From Phenylobacterium kunshanense (lineage in GTDB: Bacteria > Pseudomonadota > Alphaproteobacteria > Caulobacterales > Caulobacteraceae): DNA of 64,000 nt. The notes below the pieces were generated by a model. It worked only from the letters and a program-made list of their open reading frames with translations. It made no database searches and had not been told where the DNA came from. A program made the position numbers and the translations under genes. The stretch is from NCBI RefSeq assembly GCF_003254525.1, contig NZ_QFYS01000001.1:186001-250000 (forward strand), written 5' to 3'. Below are positions 17,732-28,083 of this stretch, piece by piece; positions within the stretch are counted from its first letter, which is position 1, and each line of letters starts with the position of its first letter.

Positions 17732-18640
17732 ATGGCCACTTGGAAGGATCCGCAGATCGCGGGGGTGAGGGCGCTTCTGGCGTCGCGCCAGGCCGATCCC
17801 AACGGCCCGCAGCCCAGCCTGGCCGAGCGCCGGGCGGCCATGGACGCGGTGGGCGAGATGGGGTCGCTGCCCACCCACTGCTTCCATGAACCGGCGACGG
17901 TGGGCGGGGTGAAATGTGAGCGCGTGTCGCCCGAGGGCGCGCTCCCGGGTCGTACGATCCTCTACCTGCACGGCGGCGGCTACACTCAGGGCAGCCCGCG
18001 AAGTCATCCGCCCATGGTTGCGCGGATCGCCGAGGCGGCCCGGGCGCAGGCGGTCGTGGCCGACTACCGCTTGGGGCCGGAGCATCGGTTTCCGGCCGCG
18101 GTCGACGACGCGGTGGCGGTCTATCGGGCGCTGCTGGCCAGCGGGGTCGAGGCGGGCAAGCTGATCGTGGCGGGCGACTCGGCCGGCGGCGGCCTGGCCA
18201 TGGCGCTCGCGCTGGCGCTCAAGGCTGCCGAACTGGCCCAGCCGGCCGGATACTTCGTCATCAGTCCCTGGGCGGACCTGACCCAGTCTGGCGCCAGCTA
18301 TCGCACCAAGGCCGACACCGATCCGTCGATCACCAAGGCGGGTCTGGACCAGATGGCGCAGGCCTATCTGGGTGGGCTGGACCCGCGCGATCCGCTCGCG
18401 TCACCGGTGTTCGGGGATTTCGAAGGCGTCGCGCCGGTCCTGATCCAGACCGGCTCGGAGGAGACGCTTCTGTCCGACAGCGTGACGCTCGCCGACGTGC
18501 TTGCTCATGCGCGGGTCGAGGTGCGGCTCGAGGTCTGGCCCGAGATGATCCATGTCTTCCACGCCTGGGGCGCGGTGCTGAACGCAGCGCGCCGGGCGAT
18601 ACGTCTCGCGGGGATCTGGATGGACGAACGGTATGCCTGA
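17732..18640 (+). CDS. Alpha/beta hydrolase (hormone-sensitive lipase type)
   Basis: A 302-residue esterase/lipase of the HSL class. The oxyanion-hole motif is HGGGYTQGS (about residue 80), the nucleophile elbow GDSAGGG (about 150), and the likely acid and His lie in TGSEETLLSD and EMIHVFHAW. No signal peptide is seen, so it is probably cytoplasmic. The ATG at 17732 follows a GGGAGGGAT ribosome site and gives normal length. It is divergent from parE with only 91 bases between. The substrate is probably a short acyl ester; nothing more can be said. Confidence 0.88.
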   Translation: MATWKDPQIAGVRALLASRQADPNGPQPSLAERRAAMDAVGEMGSLPTHCFHEPATVGGVKCERVSPEGALPGRTILYLHGGGYTQGSPRSHPPMVARIAEAARAQAVVADYRLGPEHRFPAAVDDAVAVYRALLASGVEAGKLIVAGDSAGGGLAMALALALKAAELAQPAGYFVISPWADLTQSGASYRTKADTDPSITKAGLDQMAQAYLGGLDPRDPLASPVFGDFEGVAPVLIQTGSEETLLSDSVTLADVLAHARVEVRLEVWPEMIHVFHAWGAVLNAARRAIRLAGIWMDERYA

Positions 18641-18756
18641 GGCGGCTCCATACCGCTGCGACGAAGCTTCGCGCTTGCCATAGTCGTGTTCTCGGGCGAC
18701 GTTGGCTTCAGTTAGGCGAGCGCCGGGAACAGGCGCCGTTGCGGGAGGAACAAGAT

Positions 18757-18975
18757 ATGCCGCAATCTCAGGTCCGCAGCCGTACCGGGCTCAAGCTGCC
18801 GCCGGAAGTCATCAACATCGTCGGCACCTCCGCCGCGCTGGGCGCAGTGGTGGCGATCGGCTCGACGATCGTTGGAGTCCTGCCCGATCCGACGGCCTGG
18901 GAGTTCGCCGCCGCCTATCTCGCGCCGGGCGCCATCGCCTTCCTGGCCTACTGGTGGGTCGCCCAGAAGCTCTGA
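18757..18975 (+). CDS. Small two-helix membrane protein
   Basis: A 72-residue protein with a short basic start (PQSQVRSRTGLKLPPEV) and two hydrophobic segments (about 20-41 and 48-68). The ATG is chosen over an earlier TTG because GGGAGGAA lies 6 bases before it. I do not recognise a family. It stands alone between the hydrolase and the convergent M61 peptidase. Confidence 0.6.
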   Translation: MPQSQVRSRTGLKLPPEVINIVGTSAALGAVVAIGSTIVGVLPDPTAWEFAAAYLAPGAIAFLAYWWVAQKL

Positions 18976-19009
18976 GCGACCCACGTCGGGGAAGCTTTCC
19001 GGCGGGCGG

Positions 19010-20974
19010 CTATTTCCGCGGCTCGTAGATCCGGCTGATCAGGTCCGGCGTCCCCTCTATACGCTCAAGCCGCGGATAGCGCAGGCCGCCCGTATAGGTG
19101 ATCGCGGCCGTGCGATAGTGGTCGCCATTCTTGAGCAGCAGCTCGATCGGCTTACCGGCCTTTGCCTCCGTGATCGCCTTCTTGAGGCGGTCGGCGTCGT
19201 AGGCGATGCCGTTGACGGCGGCGATTCGAGTCGAGACCGTGAGCCCCGCGTTGAACGCGGGGCTGTCCCAGAGCACGCCCGTCACGTCGCCCTCTCGGTT
19301 CAGGGTCACCCCCAGGGAGTAGGTGAGATTGGTCGTCTTCGACGAGCTCTCGATCGCCTTGAAGTAGCCGGTGGGCTTTTCGTCATAGGCCAGGCGCCAG
19401 CCGCCGCGCGCCAGGCCGTCCAGCGGCGGCTTCACGGCGACCTGGCGGATGCGCTCGGTCAGGAACCCCCGCCAGTCGTAGGGCTCGACCGCGTTCAGTG
19501 TCTCCACCACGGTGTCGAAGGTGTAGGGGCGGGCCGTGTAGTCACCATCCTGCCCGCCGAAGAAGCGCCGGGCGAAGTCGTCTAGCGACCGCTTCCCGCC
19601 GGACCGCTGGCGAATGAGCGTGTCGGCGTCGAGCCAGACAAGCTGACCCTCGGAGTAGTAGTCCTCGCTGCGCTGCCACGTCGCCCACGGCTGGGGTCGG
19701 CGGGCGTTGATGACGGGGTCCTGGGTGGTGTCCTCCACCGTGCGCCAGCGGCGGCCGACCCGCACCTGGAAGGTGGCGGCGGTGGCGGCAAGCGCCTCCA
19801 GGGCCTCTTCCTTGGTGGTGATGCCCGAACGGGCGCCCAGCACATAGCCCCAGTACTGATCCTGCCCCTCGTAGACCCAGAGCAACTGGCCGCGCATGGG
19901 CACATTGAAGTTCGGCGTCCAGAGATCGGCGGGCCTGCGGGACTTGCCGTCCCAGCTATGGGCGTACTCGTGCGGCAAGAGGTTGCGGTCGCCGACGGCG
20001 GCGGCCCAGTCGGTGAAATAGCCGGGCTCGACCTGGTTCTCGCTGGACCGGTGGTGCTCCAGGCCGATGGAGCCCAGGCGCGCGGAGATCGCCAGCAGGA
20101 AGTCGTAGCGATCATAAGGCCTTGAGCCGAACAGCCTGTCGGCCTGGCGGACGAGATTGCGGTGCTTCTCGATCTGGTCGGGCTTGGCCTCAAGTTCGTC
20201 GGGCGTGTCGGCGAACATGTTCAGACGGACCGGAATCTTGCCGCCGGGGTCCAGGTCCACGACCTTGCCGTACTTGCCGGCGAACATCGGGGAATCGACC
20301 AGGGTCTCGAAGTCCACCGGCTTGAAGCGCACGACGTCGCCAGCCCGCCCCGCGTCCTCAAGGGCCAGGGCGTGGGTCCAGCCCGCGGGCAGCTTCACGC
20401 TGGGCTCGACCATGATGCGGCGGGTGAAGTAGCCCGCGGGATAGAGCGCCACCGCGTTCCACTGCAGGTTCAGCATCTCGGGCGTGACAACGACCCGGCC
20501 CTGGTTGGGCGCCGTGGGCGACAGGTACTGGAACTCGACCTGCAGCTCGCTCGCGCCTTCGGGAACGTCGACGTGGAAGGCGTAGACCTCGATCGGGTCT
20601 CGGGTCCAGGGAACCACCTGGCCGCCCGCCCGGATGACGAGCCCGGCGACCTTCTCGATCGGCCCACGCGGGGCGTGGTTGCCCGGCAGCCACTGGGGAT
20701 ACAGCAGGGTCGTCCGTCCGGCCCGATCGACCGGTATCGTCTGCCTCACCTGGATGATCCGGCGCTGGGTGTCGCTCGCATCGACCTCGAGGCGGATGAC
20801 GCCCGGAAAGGCCACGTCACGCGGGGCGGCGATCGCCGTTGGCATGGCGGTCGGCTGCGGGCCCGCCGAGCCGGTGTCTGCGTTGGCGGGGAGGGCGATG
20901 CCGGCCAGCAAGGCGGCGGAGACGAGGAGTGCTGATTTCAAGGAATCTGGCCCCGGGCACGAACGGAAATTCAT
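19010..20974 (-). CDS. M61 family metallopeptidase
   Basis: A 654-residue exported zinc peptidase of the glycyl-aminopeptidase (M61) family. A signal peptide covers about residues 13-32 (ALLVSAALLAGIALPANA). A beta-rich N-terminal domain with TTLLYPQWLPGNHAPRGPI comes next, then the catalytic helix with the HEYAHSW zinc motif and the downstream Glu in WVYEGQDQYWG. The C-terminal 110 residues form a PDZ domain (SLGVTLNREGDVTGVLWDSP, IAAVNGIAYDADRLKKAI). Predicted to be periplasmic and to cleave small N-terminal residues. It stands alone on its strand, ahead of the small membrane-protein gene that points towards it. Confidence 0.92.
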   Translation of the reverse strand: MNFRSCPGPDSLKSALLVSAALLAGIALPANADTGSAGPQPTAMPTAIAAPRDVAFPGVIRLEVDASDTQRRIIQVRQTIPVDRAGRTTLLYPQWLPGNHAPRGPIEKVAGLVIRAGGQVVPWTRDPIEVYAFHVDVPEGASELQVEFQYLSPTAPNQGRVVVTPEMLNLQWNAVALYPAGYFTRRIMVEPSVKLPAGWTHALALEDAGRAGDVVRFKPVDFETLVDSPMFAGKYGKVVDLDPGGKIPVRLNMFADTPDELEAKPDQIEKHRNLVRQADRLFGSRPYDRYDFLLAISARLGSIGLEHHRSSENQVEPGYFTDWAAAVGDRNLLPHEYAHSWDGKSRRPADLWTPNFNVPMRGQLLWVYEGQDQYWGYVLGARSGITTKEEALEALAATAATFQVRVGRRWRTVEDTTQDPVINARRPQPWATWQRSEDYYSEGQLVWLDADTLIRQRSGGKRSLDDFARRFFGGQDGDYTARPYTFDTVVETLNAVEPYDWRGFLTERIRQVAVKPPLDGLARGGWRLAYDEKPTGYFKAIESSSKTTNLTYSLGVTLNREGDVTGVLWDSPAFNAGLTVSTRIAAVNGIAYDADRLKKAITEAKAGKPIELLLKNGDHYRTAAITYTGGLRYPRLERIEGTPDLISRIYEPRK

Positions 20975-21047
20975 CGGGTTTTAGCCCGCTTCAACGCCTC
21001 GCCAGCAAGTGAATTATCGTTCGGCGACGGGCGGGGTGTGGCGCAAA

Positions 21048-21079
21048 TGAAAAGGGCCGCGGATCGCTCCGCGGCCCTT
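21048..21079 (-). terminator. Intrinsic terminator of glnBA
   Basis: Two perfect 12-base arms (AAGGGCCGCGGA and its complement, 21052-21063 and 21068-21079) enclose a 4-base loop. Read on the minus strand, the hairpin runs into TTTT. It is 25 bases after the glnA stop. Confidence 0.85.
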
Positions 21080-21104
21080 CCTGACACCGCCTGACCTCAG
21101 GTGG

Positions 21105-22514
21105 CTAGCACTTGTAGTACATGTCGAATTCCACCGGGTGCGGGTGGAGTTGGAGGCGCATGACCTCTTCCATCTTCAGCTCGATGTAGCTGTCGATGAA
21201 GTCGTCATCCATGACGCCGCCCTTCTTGAGGAAGGCCCGGTCCTTATCGAGGTTCTCGAGCGCTTCGCGCAGCGAGCCGCAGACTTCCGGGATCTTCTTC
21301 TGCTCGCGCGGGGGCAGGTCGTAGAGGTTCTTGTCGGCGGCCGCGCCCGGATCGATCTTGTTCTCGATCCCGTCGATGCCGGCCATCAGCAGGGCCACGA
21401 AGGTCAGGTACGGGTTGCCCATCGGGTCCGGGAAGCGGGCTTCGATGCGCTTGGCCTTCGGAGAATCCACGTGCGGGATGCGGATCGAGGCCGAGCGGTT
21501 GCGGGCCGAGTAGGCCAGCTTCACCGGGGCTTCGTAGCCGGGGACCAGGCGCTTGTACGAGTTCGTCGTGGAGTTCGAGAACGCGTTGATCGCCTTGGCG
21601 TGCTTGATGATGCCCCCGATGTACCAGAGGCACATGTCGCTGAGGCCGGCGTACTTGTCGCCCGCGAACAGCGGCTTGCCGTTGCCCCAGATCGACTGGT
21701 GCACGTGCATGCCCGACCCGTTGTCGCCGAACATCGGCTTGGCCATGAAGGTGGCGGTCTTGCCGTAGGCGTGGGCCACGTTGTGGATCACGTACTTATA
21801 GAGCTGCAGGCGGTCGGCCATGGTGATCATGGTGTCGAACTTCAGGCCCAGCTCATGCTGCGCCGGCGCCACCTCGTGGTGGTGCTTCTCGGGCTTCATG
21901 CCCAGTTCGCCCATGACCGCCAGCATCTCGCCGCGCAGGTCCTGTCCGGAGTCGACCGGGTTCACCGGGAAGTAGCCGCCCTTCGGCCCCGGGCGGTGAC
22001 CCATGTTGCCTTCCGGATAGGCCTTGCCCGAGTTCACCGGCAGTTCGCTGCAGTCGTACGAATAGCGGGTGTCGTGCGGGGCGGTGTTCCACTGCACGTC
22101 GTCGAAGATGAAGAACTCGGCTTCCGGCCCGAAATAGACCGTGTCGCCGATGCCCGAGGCCTTCACGTAGTTGAAGGCGGCCTTCGCGATCGAGCGCGGG
22201 TCACGGTTGTAGGGGGTGTTCGTGTCGGGATTCAGGATGTCGCAGAACAGCGCCAGGGTGGTCTGCTGGTAGAACGGGTCGATGATGGCCGTGTCCAGGT
22301 CCGGACGCAGCTTCATGTCCGACTCGTTGATGGCCTTCCAGCCGGCGATCGAGGAGCCGTCGAACATGGTGCCGTCGGTGAGGAACTCCTCGTCGACCAG
22401 GTCGATGTCGAAGGTCACGTGCTGCATCTTGCCGCGCACGTCGGTGAAGCGGACGTCGACGTATTTGACGTCCTTTTCCTTGATCATGTTCAGGATGTCT
22501 TTGGCGGAAGCCAT
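21105..22514 (-). CDS. glnA: Glutamine synthetase type I
   Basis: GlnA makes glutamine from glutamate, ammonia and ATP as a cytoplasmic dodecamer and is the main ammonia-assimilating enzyme. The 469 residues equal the usual length. Visible are the beta-grasp N-terminus ([18 protein letters not shown]), the [16 protein letters not shown] loop, [37 protein letters not shown], and the adenylylation loop NLYDLPPRE, whose Tyr is the target of GlnE. The start at 22514 is the conserved one; the frame is open upstream only by chance. It lies 35 bases after glnB, and a strong hairpin terminator follows it. Confidence 0.97.
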   Translation of the reverse strand: MASAKDILNMIKEKDVKYVDVRFTDVRGKMQHVTFDIDLVDEEFLTDGTMFDGSSIAGWKAINESDMKLRPDLDTAIIDPFYQQTTLALFCDILNPDTNTPYNRDPRSIAKAAFNYVKASGIGDTVYFGPEAEFFIFDDVQWNTAPHDTRYSYDCSELPVNSGKAYPEGNMGHRPGPKGGYFPVNPVDSGQDLRGEMLAVMGELGMKPEKHHHEVAPAQHELGLKFDTMITMADRLQLYKYVIHNVAHAYGKTATFMAKPMFGDNGSGMHVHQSIWGNGKPLFAGDKYAGLSDMCLWYIGGIIKHAKAINAFSNSTTNSYKRLVPGYEAPVKLAYSARNRSASIRIPHVDSPKAKRIEARFPDPMGNPYLTFVALLMAGIDGIENKIDPGAAADKNLYDLPPREQKKIPEVCGSLREALENLDKDRAFLKKGGVMDDDFIDSYIELKMEEVMRLQLHPHPVEFDMYYKC

Positions 22515-22549
22515 GGTGGTTATCCCCTTCTTGAAGTCTCGGATGCTGG

Positions 22550-23041
<492 letters not shown>

Positions 23042-23130
23042 TCAAAAAGCGATCATGTTGGAAAACGGCGCCCCGGCGTGAATTTCCGGCCCGGGATCGC
23101 GGCAAAGTTTGATTGGGAGACGGCTGGAGC

Positions 23131-24669
23131 ATGGACGAACGGACCCCGGTGCTCATCGGAGCGGGCCAATTCACCTACCGGGGCGATCCCGGGTCGTCGC
23201 CGTCTCCGACGGAACTGCTGAAGATTGCGGCGGATCGGGCGGCGGAAGACGCGGGCATCGGCGCCGCGGGGCTGGCGGCCATCGATACCTTGGCCGTCGT
23301 CGGCTACACGATTGACGCTCCTGGCTCGAAGCGGGGGATGATCCCACACTCGACGAACCCGCCGGCGCAGCTCTCGAAGCAGCTCGGCGCGACCCCTCGC
23401 TGGTCGGTCTACACCGAGATGGGCGGCAACACGCCTCAGTACGTGATCAATACCCTCGCGGAGCGCGTCGCCAGGGGCGAGACGCAGCTCGCTCTGACTG
23501 TCGGCGCAGAGTTCCTGGGCTCGGCCATGAAGCGGGCGACGAAAGGCCTGTCGTTCGACGATTGGAAGGCCAAGGAAGACGAGACCCTCGAGACGCCCCA
23601 GCGCCTGGGCGATCCACGTCCGGGCAACACCGCCTATGAGGCGCGTCACGGGCTGGACCGGCCGATCAACATCTATCCGCTGTTCGAGAACGCCTTGAGG
23701 GCGCGCGACGGCCGTTCGATCCCGGATCACCAGGCCCGCCTGGGCAAGCTCTTCTCGAAATTCACCGAGGTCGCGGCGCAGAACCCCGAGGCCTGGTTCC
23801 CGATCAAGAGGTCGGCCGAGGAACTGGTGACGGTCAACGAGAAGAACCGGATGATCGGCTTCCCGTATCCGAAGCTGCTGAACGCCATCATGGAGGTCGA
23901 CCAGTCGGCGGGCGTGATCGTGGCCAGCGTCGCCAAGGCGCGGGAACTGGGCGTTCCCGAGGACCGCTGGGTCTATCTGCACGGCTGCGCCGACGCCGCC
24001 GACCTGTGGAACCCCCTGGACCGGCAGAACTTCCACTCCAGCCCCGCCATGCGGCTCACCGGCAAGCGGGCGTTCGAGATGGCGGGCATCGGGCTGGACC
24101 AGATCGGCCTGATCGACCTCTATTCGTGCTTCCCGGTGGCGGTGGAAGTCGGCGCCGAGGAGCTCGGTCTGTCGCTCGACGATCCCCGGGGGCTGACGGT
24201 CACCGGGGGGCTCCCCTACGCAGGCGGCCCGGGCAACAACTACGTCATGCATTCGGTCGCGGTGATGGTGCAGCGCCTGCGCGAACGCCGTGGCGAGTAC
24301 GGCCTGATCACCGGCAACGGCTGGTACCTGACCAAGCAGTCCACGGGCATCTATTCCACCAAGCGGCCCGATCGGCCGTTCGAGCGCCAGGATCCGGCCG
24401 TGATCCAGCGGGAAATCGACGCCCTGCCGCATCCCGACATCACCGAGACGCCCCAGGGTACGGGCACGATCGAGACCTACACCGTCGTCCACCGCCGGGA
24501 AGGTCCGTTCAGGGCGATCATCATCGGGCGCGACGAGAACGGTCGACGGTTCGCGGCCTACAGCCCCGAGGATCCCGCGCTGCTGGCCGGCATGGAGACC
24601 ACCGAGCAGGTGGGACGCAAAGGTTCCGTCGCCCAGGTTGACGGACTCAACGTCTTCACGCCGAACTGA
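23131..24669 (+). CDS. Thiolase-like protein (acetyl-CoA acetyltransferase type)
   Basis: A 512-residue thiolase-superfamily protein. The N-terminus ([15 protein letters not shown]) and the order of core segments match thiolases, but where a thiolase has its nucleophilic Cys this protein reads [13 protein letters not shown], and the C-terminal CGGG motif is replaced by [13 protein letters not shown]. An extra domain of about 100 residues follows ([19 protein letters not shown]). This is the pattern of thiolase-like proteins of the TLP1/SCP-x-related type, so ordinary acetyl-CoA thiolysis is doubtful. ATG at 23131 is preferred over a TTG 18 bases upstream. The next gene begins 3 bases after the stop. 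Confidence 0.78.
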   Translation: MDERTPVLIGAGQFTYRGDPGSSPSPTELLKIAADRAAEDAGIGAAGLAAIDTLAVVGYTIDAPGSKRGMIPHSTNPPAQLSKQLGATPRWSVYTEMGGNTPQYVINTLAERVARGETQLALTVGAEFLGSAMKRATKGLSFDDWKAKEDETLETPQRLGDPRPGNTAYEARHGLDRPINIYPLFENALRARDGRSIPDHQARLGKLFSKFTEVAAQNPEAWFPIKRSAEELVTVNEKNRMIGFPYPKLLNAIMEVDQSAGVIVASVAKARELGVPEDRWVYLHGCADAADLWNPLDRQNFHSSPAMRLTGKRAFEMAGIGLDQIGLIDLYSCFPVAVEVGAEELGLSLDDPRGLTVTGGLPYAGGPGNNYVMHSVAVMVQRLRERRGEYGLITGNGWYLTKQSTGIYSTKRPDRPFERQDPAVIQREIDALPHPDITETPQGTGTIETYTVVHRREGPFRAIIIGRDENGRRFAAYSPEDPALLAGMETTEQVGRKGSVAQVDGLNVFTPN

Positions 24670-24672
24670 GCC

Positions 24673-25242
24673 ATGGCCCGCCTGTACCTGATCCGCCACG
24701 GAAAGCCGTCCTCGACCTGGGGCGACCACGATGAAGACCCCGGACTGGACGAGGCGGGTCAGGCGCAGGCCCGCGCAGCTCGCGATTGGTTGCTGGGCCT
24801 GCCGGAGGCCGAGCGGCCGAAGCGGGTGGTGAGTTCACCGCTCCGGCGTTGCCGCGAGACGGCCGAGCCGACCGCGTTGGCCCTGGGCGTTCAGCCGGAG
24901 ATCGACCCCGCGATCGGTGAGATCCCGACCCCAGCGGCGCTGTCAGCGGCCGACCGGCCGGCATGGCTTCGACAGGCGTTCCTTGGAACCTGGGCCGAGA
25001 TCCAGGGCGACCTGGACTACGACGCCTGGCGTGGCGCGATCGTCGAGTCACTCGCGGTCCGCGGCGACACCGCAGTCTTCTCACACTACGTGGCGATCAA
25101 TGCGGTCGTCTCGCGACTGACCGGCGTGGATCAGGTGCTCGCCTTCCGTCCCGACCACGCCTCGATCACCGTCCTGGAAACCGATGGACGCACGGTGCGC
25201 CTGGTCGCAAAGGGCGCCGAGGCCGCGACCCAGGTCCTGTAG
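24673..25242 (+). CDS. Histidine phosphatase family protein
   Basis: A 189-residue phosphoglycerate-mutase-like enzyme. The N-terminal LYLIRHGKPS carries the phospho-accepting His; SSPLRRCRETAEP supplies the second Arg; SHYVAINAVVSRLTG near residue 138 carries the second catalytic His. Family members hydrolyse phosphate monoesters, and the substrate cannot be told. It begins 3 bases after the thiolase-like gene and is very likely co-transcribed with it. Confidence 0.87.
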   Translation: MARLYLIRHGKPSSTWGDHDEDPGLDEAGQAQARAARDWLLGLPEAERPKRVVSSPLRRCRETAEPTALALGVQPEIDPAIGEIPTPAALSAADRPAWLRQAFLGTWAEIQGDLDYDAWRGAIVESLAVRGDTAVFSHYVAINAVVSRLTGVDQVLAFRPDHASITVLETDGRTVRLVAKGAEAATQVL

Positions 25243-25294
25243 CTCGGGGCTTGAACGGGCCCGCGGCGCGGGGGAAGAGGGAGCCCTGTTCGCC

Positions 25295-25300
25295 AAGGAG
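25295..25300 (+). promoter_or_regulatory. Ribosome binding site that fixes the TTG start of nnr
   Basis: AAGGAG sits 6 bases before the TTG at 25307, the only start with a strong ribosome site that yields the family's N-terminus (PARPILTVAEM). Confidence 0.65.
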
Positions 25301-25306
25301 CGTCCC

Positions 25307-26752
25307 TTGCCAGCCCGCCCCATCCTGACCGTCGCCGAGATGACCGCCGCGGACCGGGCGGCGATCGCCGCCGGCACGCCGGGCGAAATGCTGATGGAGC
25401 GGGCGGGGCAGGGGGTGGTGGAGGCCATCCTCGCCCGGTTCGAGGTCCAACCGGTGACGGTGCTGTGCGGTCCGGGCAACAACGGTGGCGACGGCTACGT
25501 CGTGGCCCGACTTCTGAGCGAACGGGGCTGGCCGGTGGAGGTCCGCGCGCTGGCCGAGCCGGCCACGGACGACGCCAGGACGATGCGAGGCCGCTGGTCG
25601 GGCCCGGTGAAGCCGCTGTCCGGCCCCGTGGGGGAGGGGCTGGTCGTCGACGCGCTGTTCGGGGCGGGTCTCGCCCGGCCGCTCGATGGCCTCGCGGCCG
25701 CCGCCGTCACGGCGCTGACGAATCGGGCCGAGCAGGTGATCGCCGTCGACATCCCGAGCGGTTTGCCGGGAGACACCGGCGCGCCCCTCGGCGTCGCTGT
25801 CTGCGCGGGCCTGACCGTCACGTTCCACGCCCGCAAGCCGGCCCATGTGCTCGAACCCGGACGGAGCCTGTGCGGGGAGATCGTCGTCGTCGACATCGGC
25901 CTGGGAGAGACGCCGACCAGGCTGGTGGAAAACGGCCCAGAGGCCTGGGCGGCGAGGTTTCCGTGGCCGGAAACCCACTCGCACAAACATGCCCGTGGCC
26001 GGCTGATCGTGGTGAGCGGCGACGCCTGGAGCACGGGAGCGGCTCGCCTCGCCTCGCGGGGCGGTCTGCGGATCGGCGCCGGCCTGGTGACGATCCTGTC
26101 GACCGAGGAGGCCCTCGCGTCCAACGCCGCTCACCTCGAGGCGGTGATGCTGAAGCCGTTCGCCACCGAGCTGGAACTCGAGCAGGCGGCCGATCACGCG
26201 GACGCGGCGATCATCGGGCCGGCGGCCGGGGTGAGCGAAACGACGCTGCTGAATGTGCTGGCTCTCGCGCGGACCGGCGCAGCGCTCGTGATCGACGCCG
26301 ACGCCATCACCGTCTTTCGGGACGATCCGGAGGAGCTGTTCTCGGTGTTGGATCGGGATGACGTGCTGACGCCCCACCCGGGCGAGTTCGAGCGTCTGTT
26401 TCCGGGTGTGTTGAAGGCGGCGCCCGAACGGATCACCGCCGCACGCCGCGCGGCGGAGCGAGCAGGGTCGGTGGTGCTGCTGAAGGGGCCGGACACCGTG
26501 ATCGCCGCGCCCGACGGCCGGGCGGCTGTGAACCTCAACGGCTCGCCATGGCTTGCGACGGCCGGCTCCGGCGACGTGCTGGCCGGGTTCATCGGGGGCC
26601 TGGTCAGCCAGGGGATGGACAGCTTCGACGCCGCCTGCGCCGGGGCCTGGATCCACGCCGAAGCGGCTGCATTGCACGGGCCGGGCCTGATTTCCGAGGA
26701 TCTGCCGGGGCTGGCGCCTCGGATTCTGCGCCGGCTGTACGCGGAAAGGTAG
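25307..26752 (+). CDS. nnr: Bifunctional NAD(P)HX epimerase/dehydratase
   Basis: This enzyme repairs damaged NADH and NADPH hydrates. The N-terminal YjeF_N epimerase domain (about residues 1-210) has CGPGNNGGDGYVVARLL and the VIAVDIPSGLPGDTG loop. The C-terminal ribokinase-like ADP-dependent dehydratase domain (about 215-481) has HKHARGRLIVVSGD, VIDADAIT, LTPHPGEFERLFPG and the phosphate-binding TAGSGDVLAGFIGGL. The 481 residues fit the fused bacterial form. The TTG start is chosen for its AAGGAG; a longer in-frame start would overlap the histidine phosphatase gene by about 60 bases. Confidence 0.93.
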   Translation: MPARPILTVAEMTAADRAAIAAGTPGEMLMERAGQGVVEAILARFEVQPVTVLCGPGNNGGDGYVVARLLSERGWPVEVRALAEPATDDARTMRGRWSGPVKPLSGPVGEGLVVDALFGAGLARPLDGLAAAAVTALTNRAEQVIAVDIPSGLPGDTGAPLGVAVCAGLTVTFHARKPAHVLEPGRSLCGEIVVVDIGLGETPTRLVENGPEAWAARFPWPETHSHKHARGRLIVVSGDAWSTGAARLASRGGLRIGAGLVTILSTEEALASNAAHLEAVMLKPFATELELEQAADHADAAIIGPAAGVSETTLLNVLALARTGAALVIDADAITVFRDDPEELFSVLDRDDVLTPHPGEFERLFPGVLKAAPERITAARRAAERAGSVVLLKGPDTVIAAPDGRAAVNLNGSPWLATAGSGDVLAGFIGGLVSQGMDSFDAACAGAWIHAEAAALHGPGLISEDLPGLAPRILRRLYAER

Positions 26753-26776
26753 GCCCGAGAGAGACCCCTTAAGGGT

Positions 26777-26813
26777 CGCCCCGGCCCCGCGACGGGAGGC
26801 GGGGGCCGGGGCG
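26777..26813. terminator. GC-rich hairpin between convergent genes
   Basis: CGCCCCGGCCCCGC and its complement, with one extra G, form a 14-base stem around an 8-base loop, just after nnr and facing the minus-strand UPF0104 gene. There is no U-tract on either side, so it may be a weak or factor-assisted terminator. The rest of the gap to 26945 shows nothing I recognise. Confidence 0.5.
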
Positions 26814-26945
26814 TACGGCGGCGGATGTCGGGGAACAGGGCCGCCACCGCGTTCTGTCCGTATGTGTGGGAGATGCTCGGACCCAGCAGTTACGGCCCGC
26901 TGACGAGGCCGGATGCAGGCGGATGCATCCGCGGCAGGATTTTTT

Positions 26946-28010
26946 TCAGCGCCTGCGTCGGGCCTGTTCGCGCAGCGTGTCGACCGCCAGGGCGAGGCTG
27001 GCCAGCAGCAGCGGCAGCAGGAAGAAGAACAGCCGATATCCCAGGAAGGCGGCGGCCAGGGCGGCGGGCTGCAGACCCTTGGTGAGGGTCGACACCGACC
27101 CCTCGAACACCCCGACGCCGCCGGGGACGTGAGAGACGAGGCCCACCACGACCGAGGGAGCGTAGGCGCCGACGAAGGTGAAGTAGCCGATAGCCCCCGC
27201 GGGCAGCAGCACCCAGATGATCGCCGCCGCCACCGCATTGTCCAACGCGCCGATGGTCGCCTGGGCGATCGCCACGCGCCAGGAGGGGAGGCGCACGCTG
27301 TGGCCAAACGCCCGCAGTGGCCGGTGGAGGACAGCGCATAGCACGATGTAACCCAGCACGCCGGCGAGCAGCGCGACGCCTAGCCCGTCCGCCACGGGAT
27401 TGGCGATGCGGCTGACCTGGGCGATGTCCCGGCTGCCGGCCAGAAGGAGGGCCAGTCCCGCCAATGTCGACAACCCGACGGTGAACGAGAATCCGTGGAA
27501 CAGCGTCGCCGCGGCCACCTGGCGCAGCGTGATCCCGTGTTTCGCGTAGAAGCGCGCCCGCACCGCCCCGGACACGATGAGGTTCGCCCCCAGGGTGTGT
27601 GCGATGGCGCTGGCGATGAACGATCCGGCCAGGGCGGATGGGACCGCGATCTTCGCTCCCGCCCAGCGGAGCCCCATCCACTCCACGCATCCCATCAGCA
27701 GGAAGCTTGACGCCGATAGGCCGAGGGCGAGGGCGACGGTGTCCCAGCCCCAGGCCCGCACGGCCTCAGCGACCTCGGCAAGGCTGATCTCATGGAACTC
27801 GCGCCAGAGGATGTAGGCGGCGGCGCCCAGCAGCAGGAACGCCAGGAGATGCCAGACGAGCTGGCGCATGAGGCGGAAGAACCGGCGCCCCTGCGTGGCC
27901 GGCAGCGCGGCGGCGAGCTCTTCCTCCATGTCTTCCGGAGGCGGGTCGTGGCGAGCGTCAGGTTCGAACGGGAGCAAGCGCTGCGGATCCTGAATCGGCC
28001 GGGTGCCCAT
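26946..28010 (-). CDS. UPF0104 / LPG-synthase TM-region family protein
   Basis: A 354-residue inner-membrane protein with an acidic cytoplasmic start of about 45 residues and seven to eight membrane segments. It fits the family named for the membrane half of lysylphosphatidylglycerol synthase: GANLIVSGAVRARFYAKHGIT, ATLFHGFSFTVG and SHVPGGVGVFEGSV are typical. The soluble aminoacyl-transferase domain is absent, so a flippase or other lipid-related role is more likely than lysyl transfer, but that is inference. Divergent from the BON-domain gene with 73 bases between. Confidence 0.82.
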   Translation of the reverse strand: MGTRPIQDPQRLLPFEPDARHDPPPEDMEEELAAALPATQGRRFFRLMRQLVWHLLAFLLLGAAAYILWREFHEISLAEVAEAVRAWGWDTVALALGLSASSFLLMGCVEWMGLRWAGAKIAVPSALAGSFIASAIAHTLGANLIVSGAVRARFYAKHGITLRQVAAATLFHGFSFTVGLSTLAGLALLLAGSRDIAQVSRIANPVADGLGVALLAGVLGYIVLCAVLHRPLRAFGHSVRLPSWRVAIAQATIGALDNAVAAAIIWVLLPAGAIGYFTFVGAYAPSVVVGLVSHVPGGVGVFEGSVSTLTKGLQPAALAAAFLGYRLFFFLLPLLLASLALAVDTLREQARRRR

Positions 28011-28083
28011 CGTCCCTCTCTGGAACCGAAGCGCAAGGCGCCGGTTTCTGCCGCATCTTCACGACGGAATTGAGGAGGAGACC

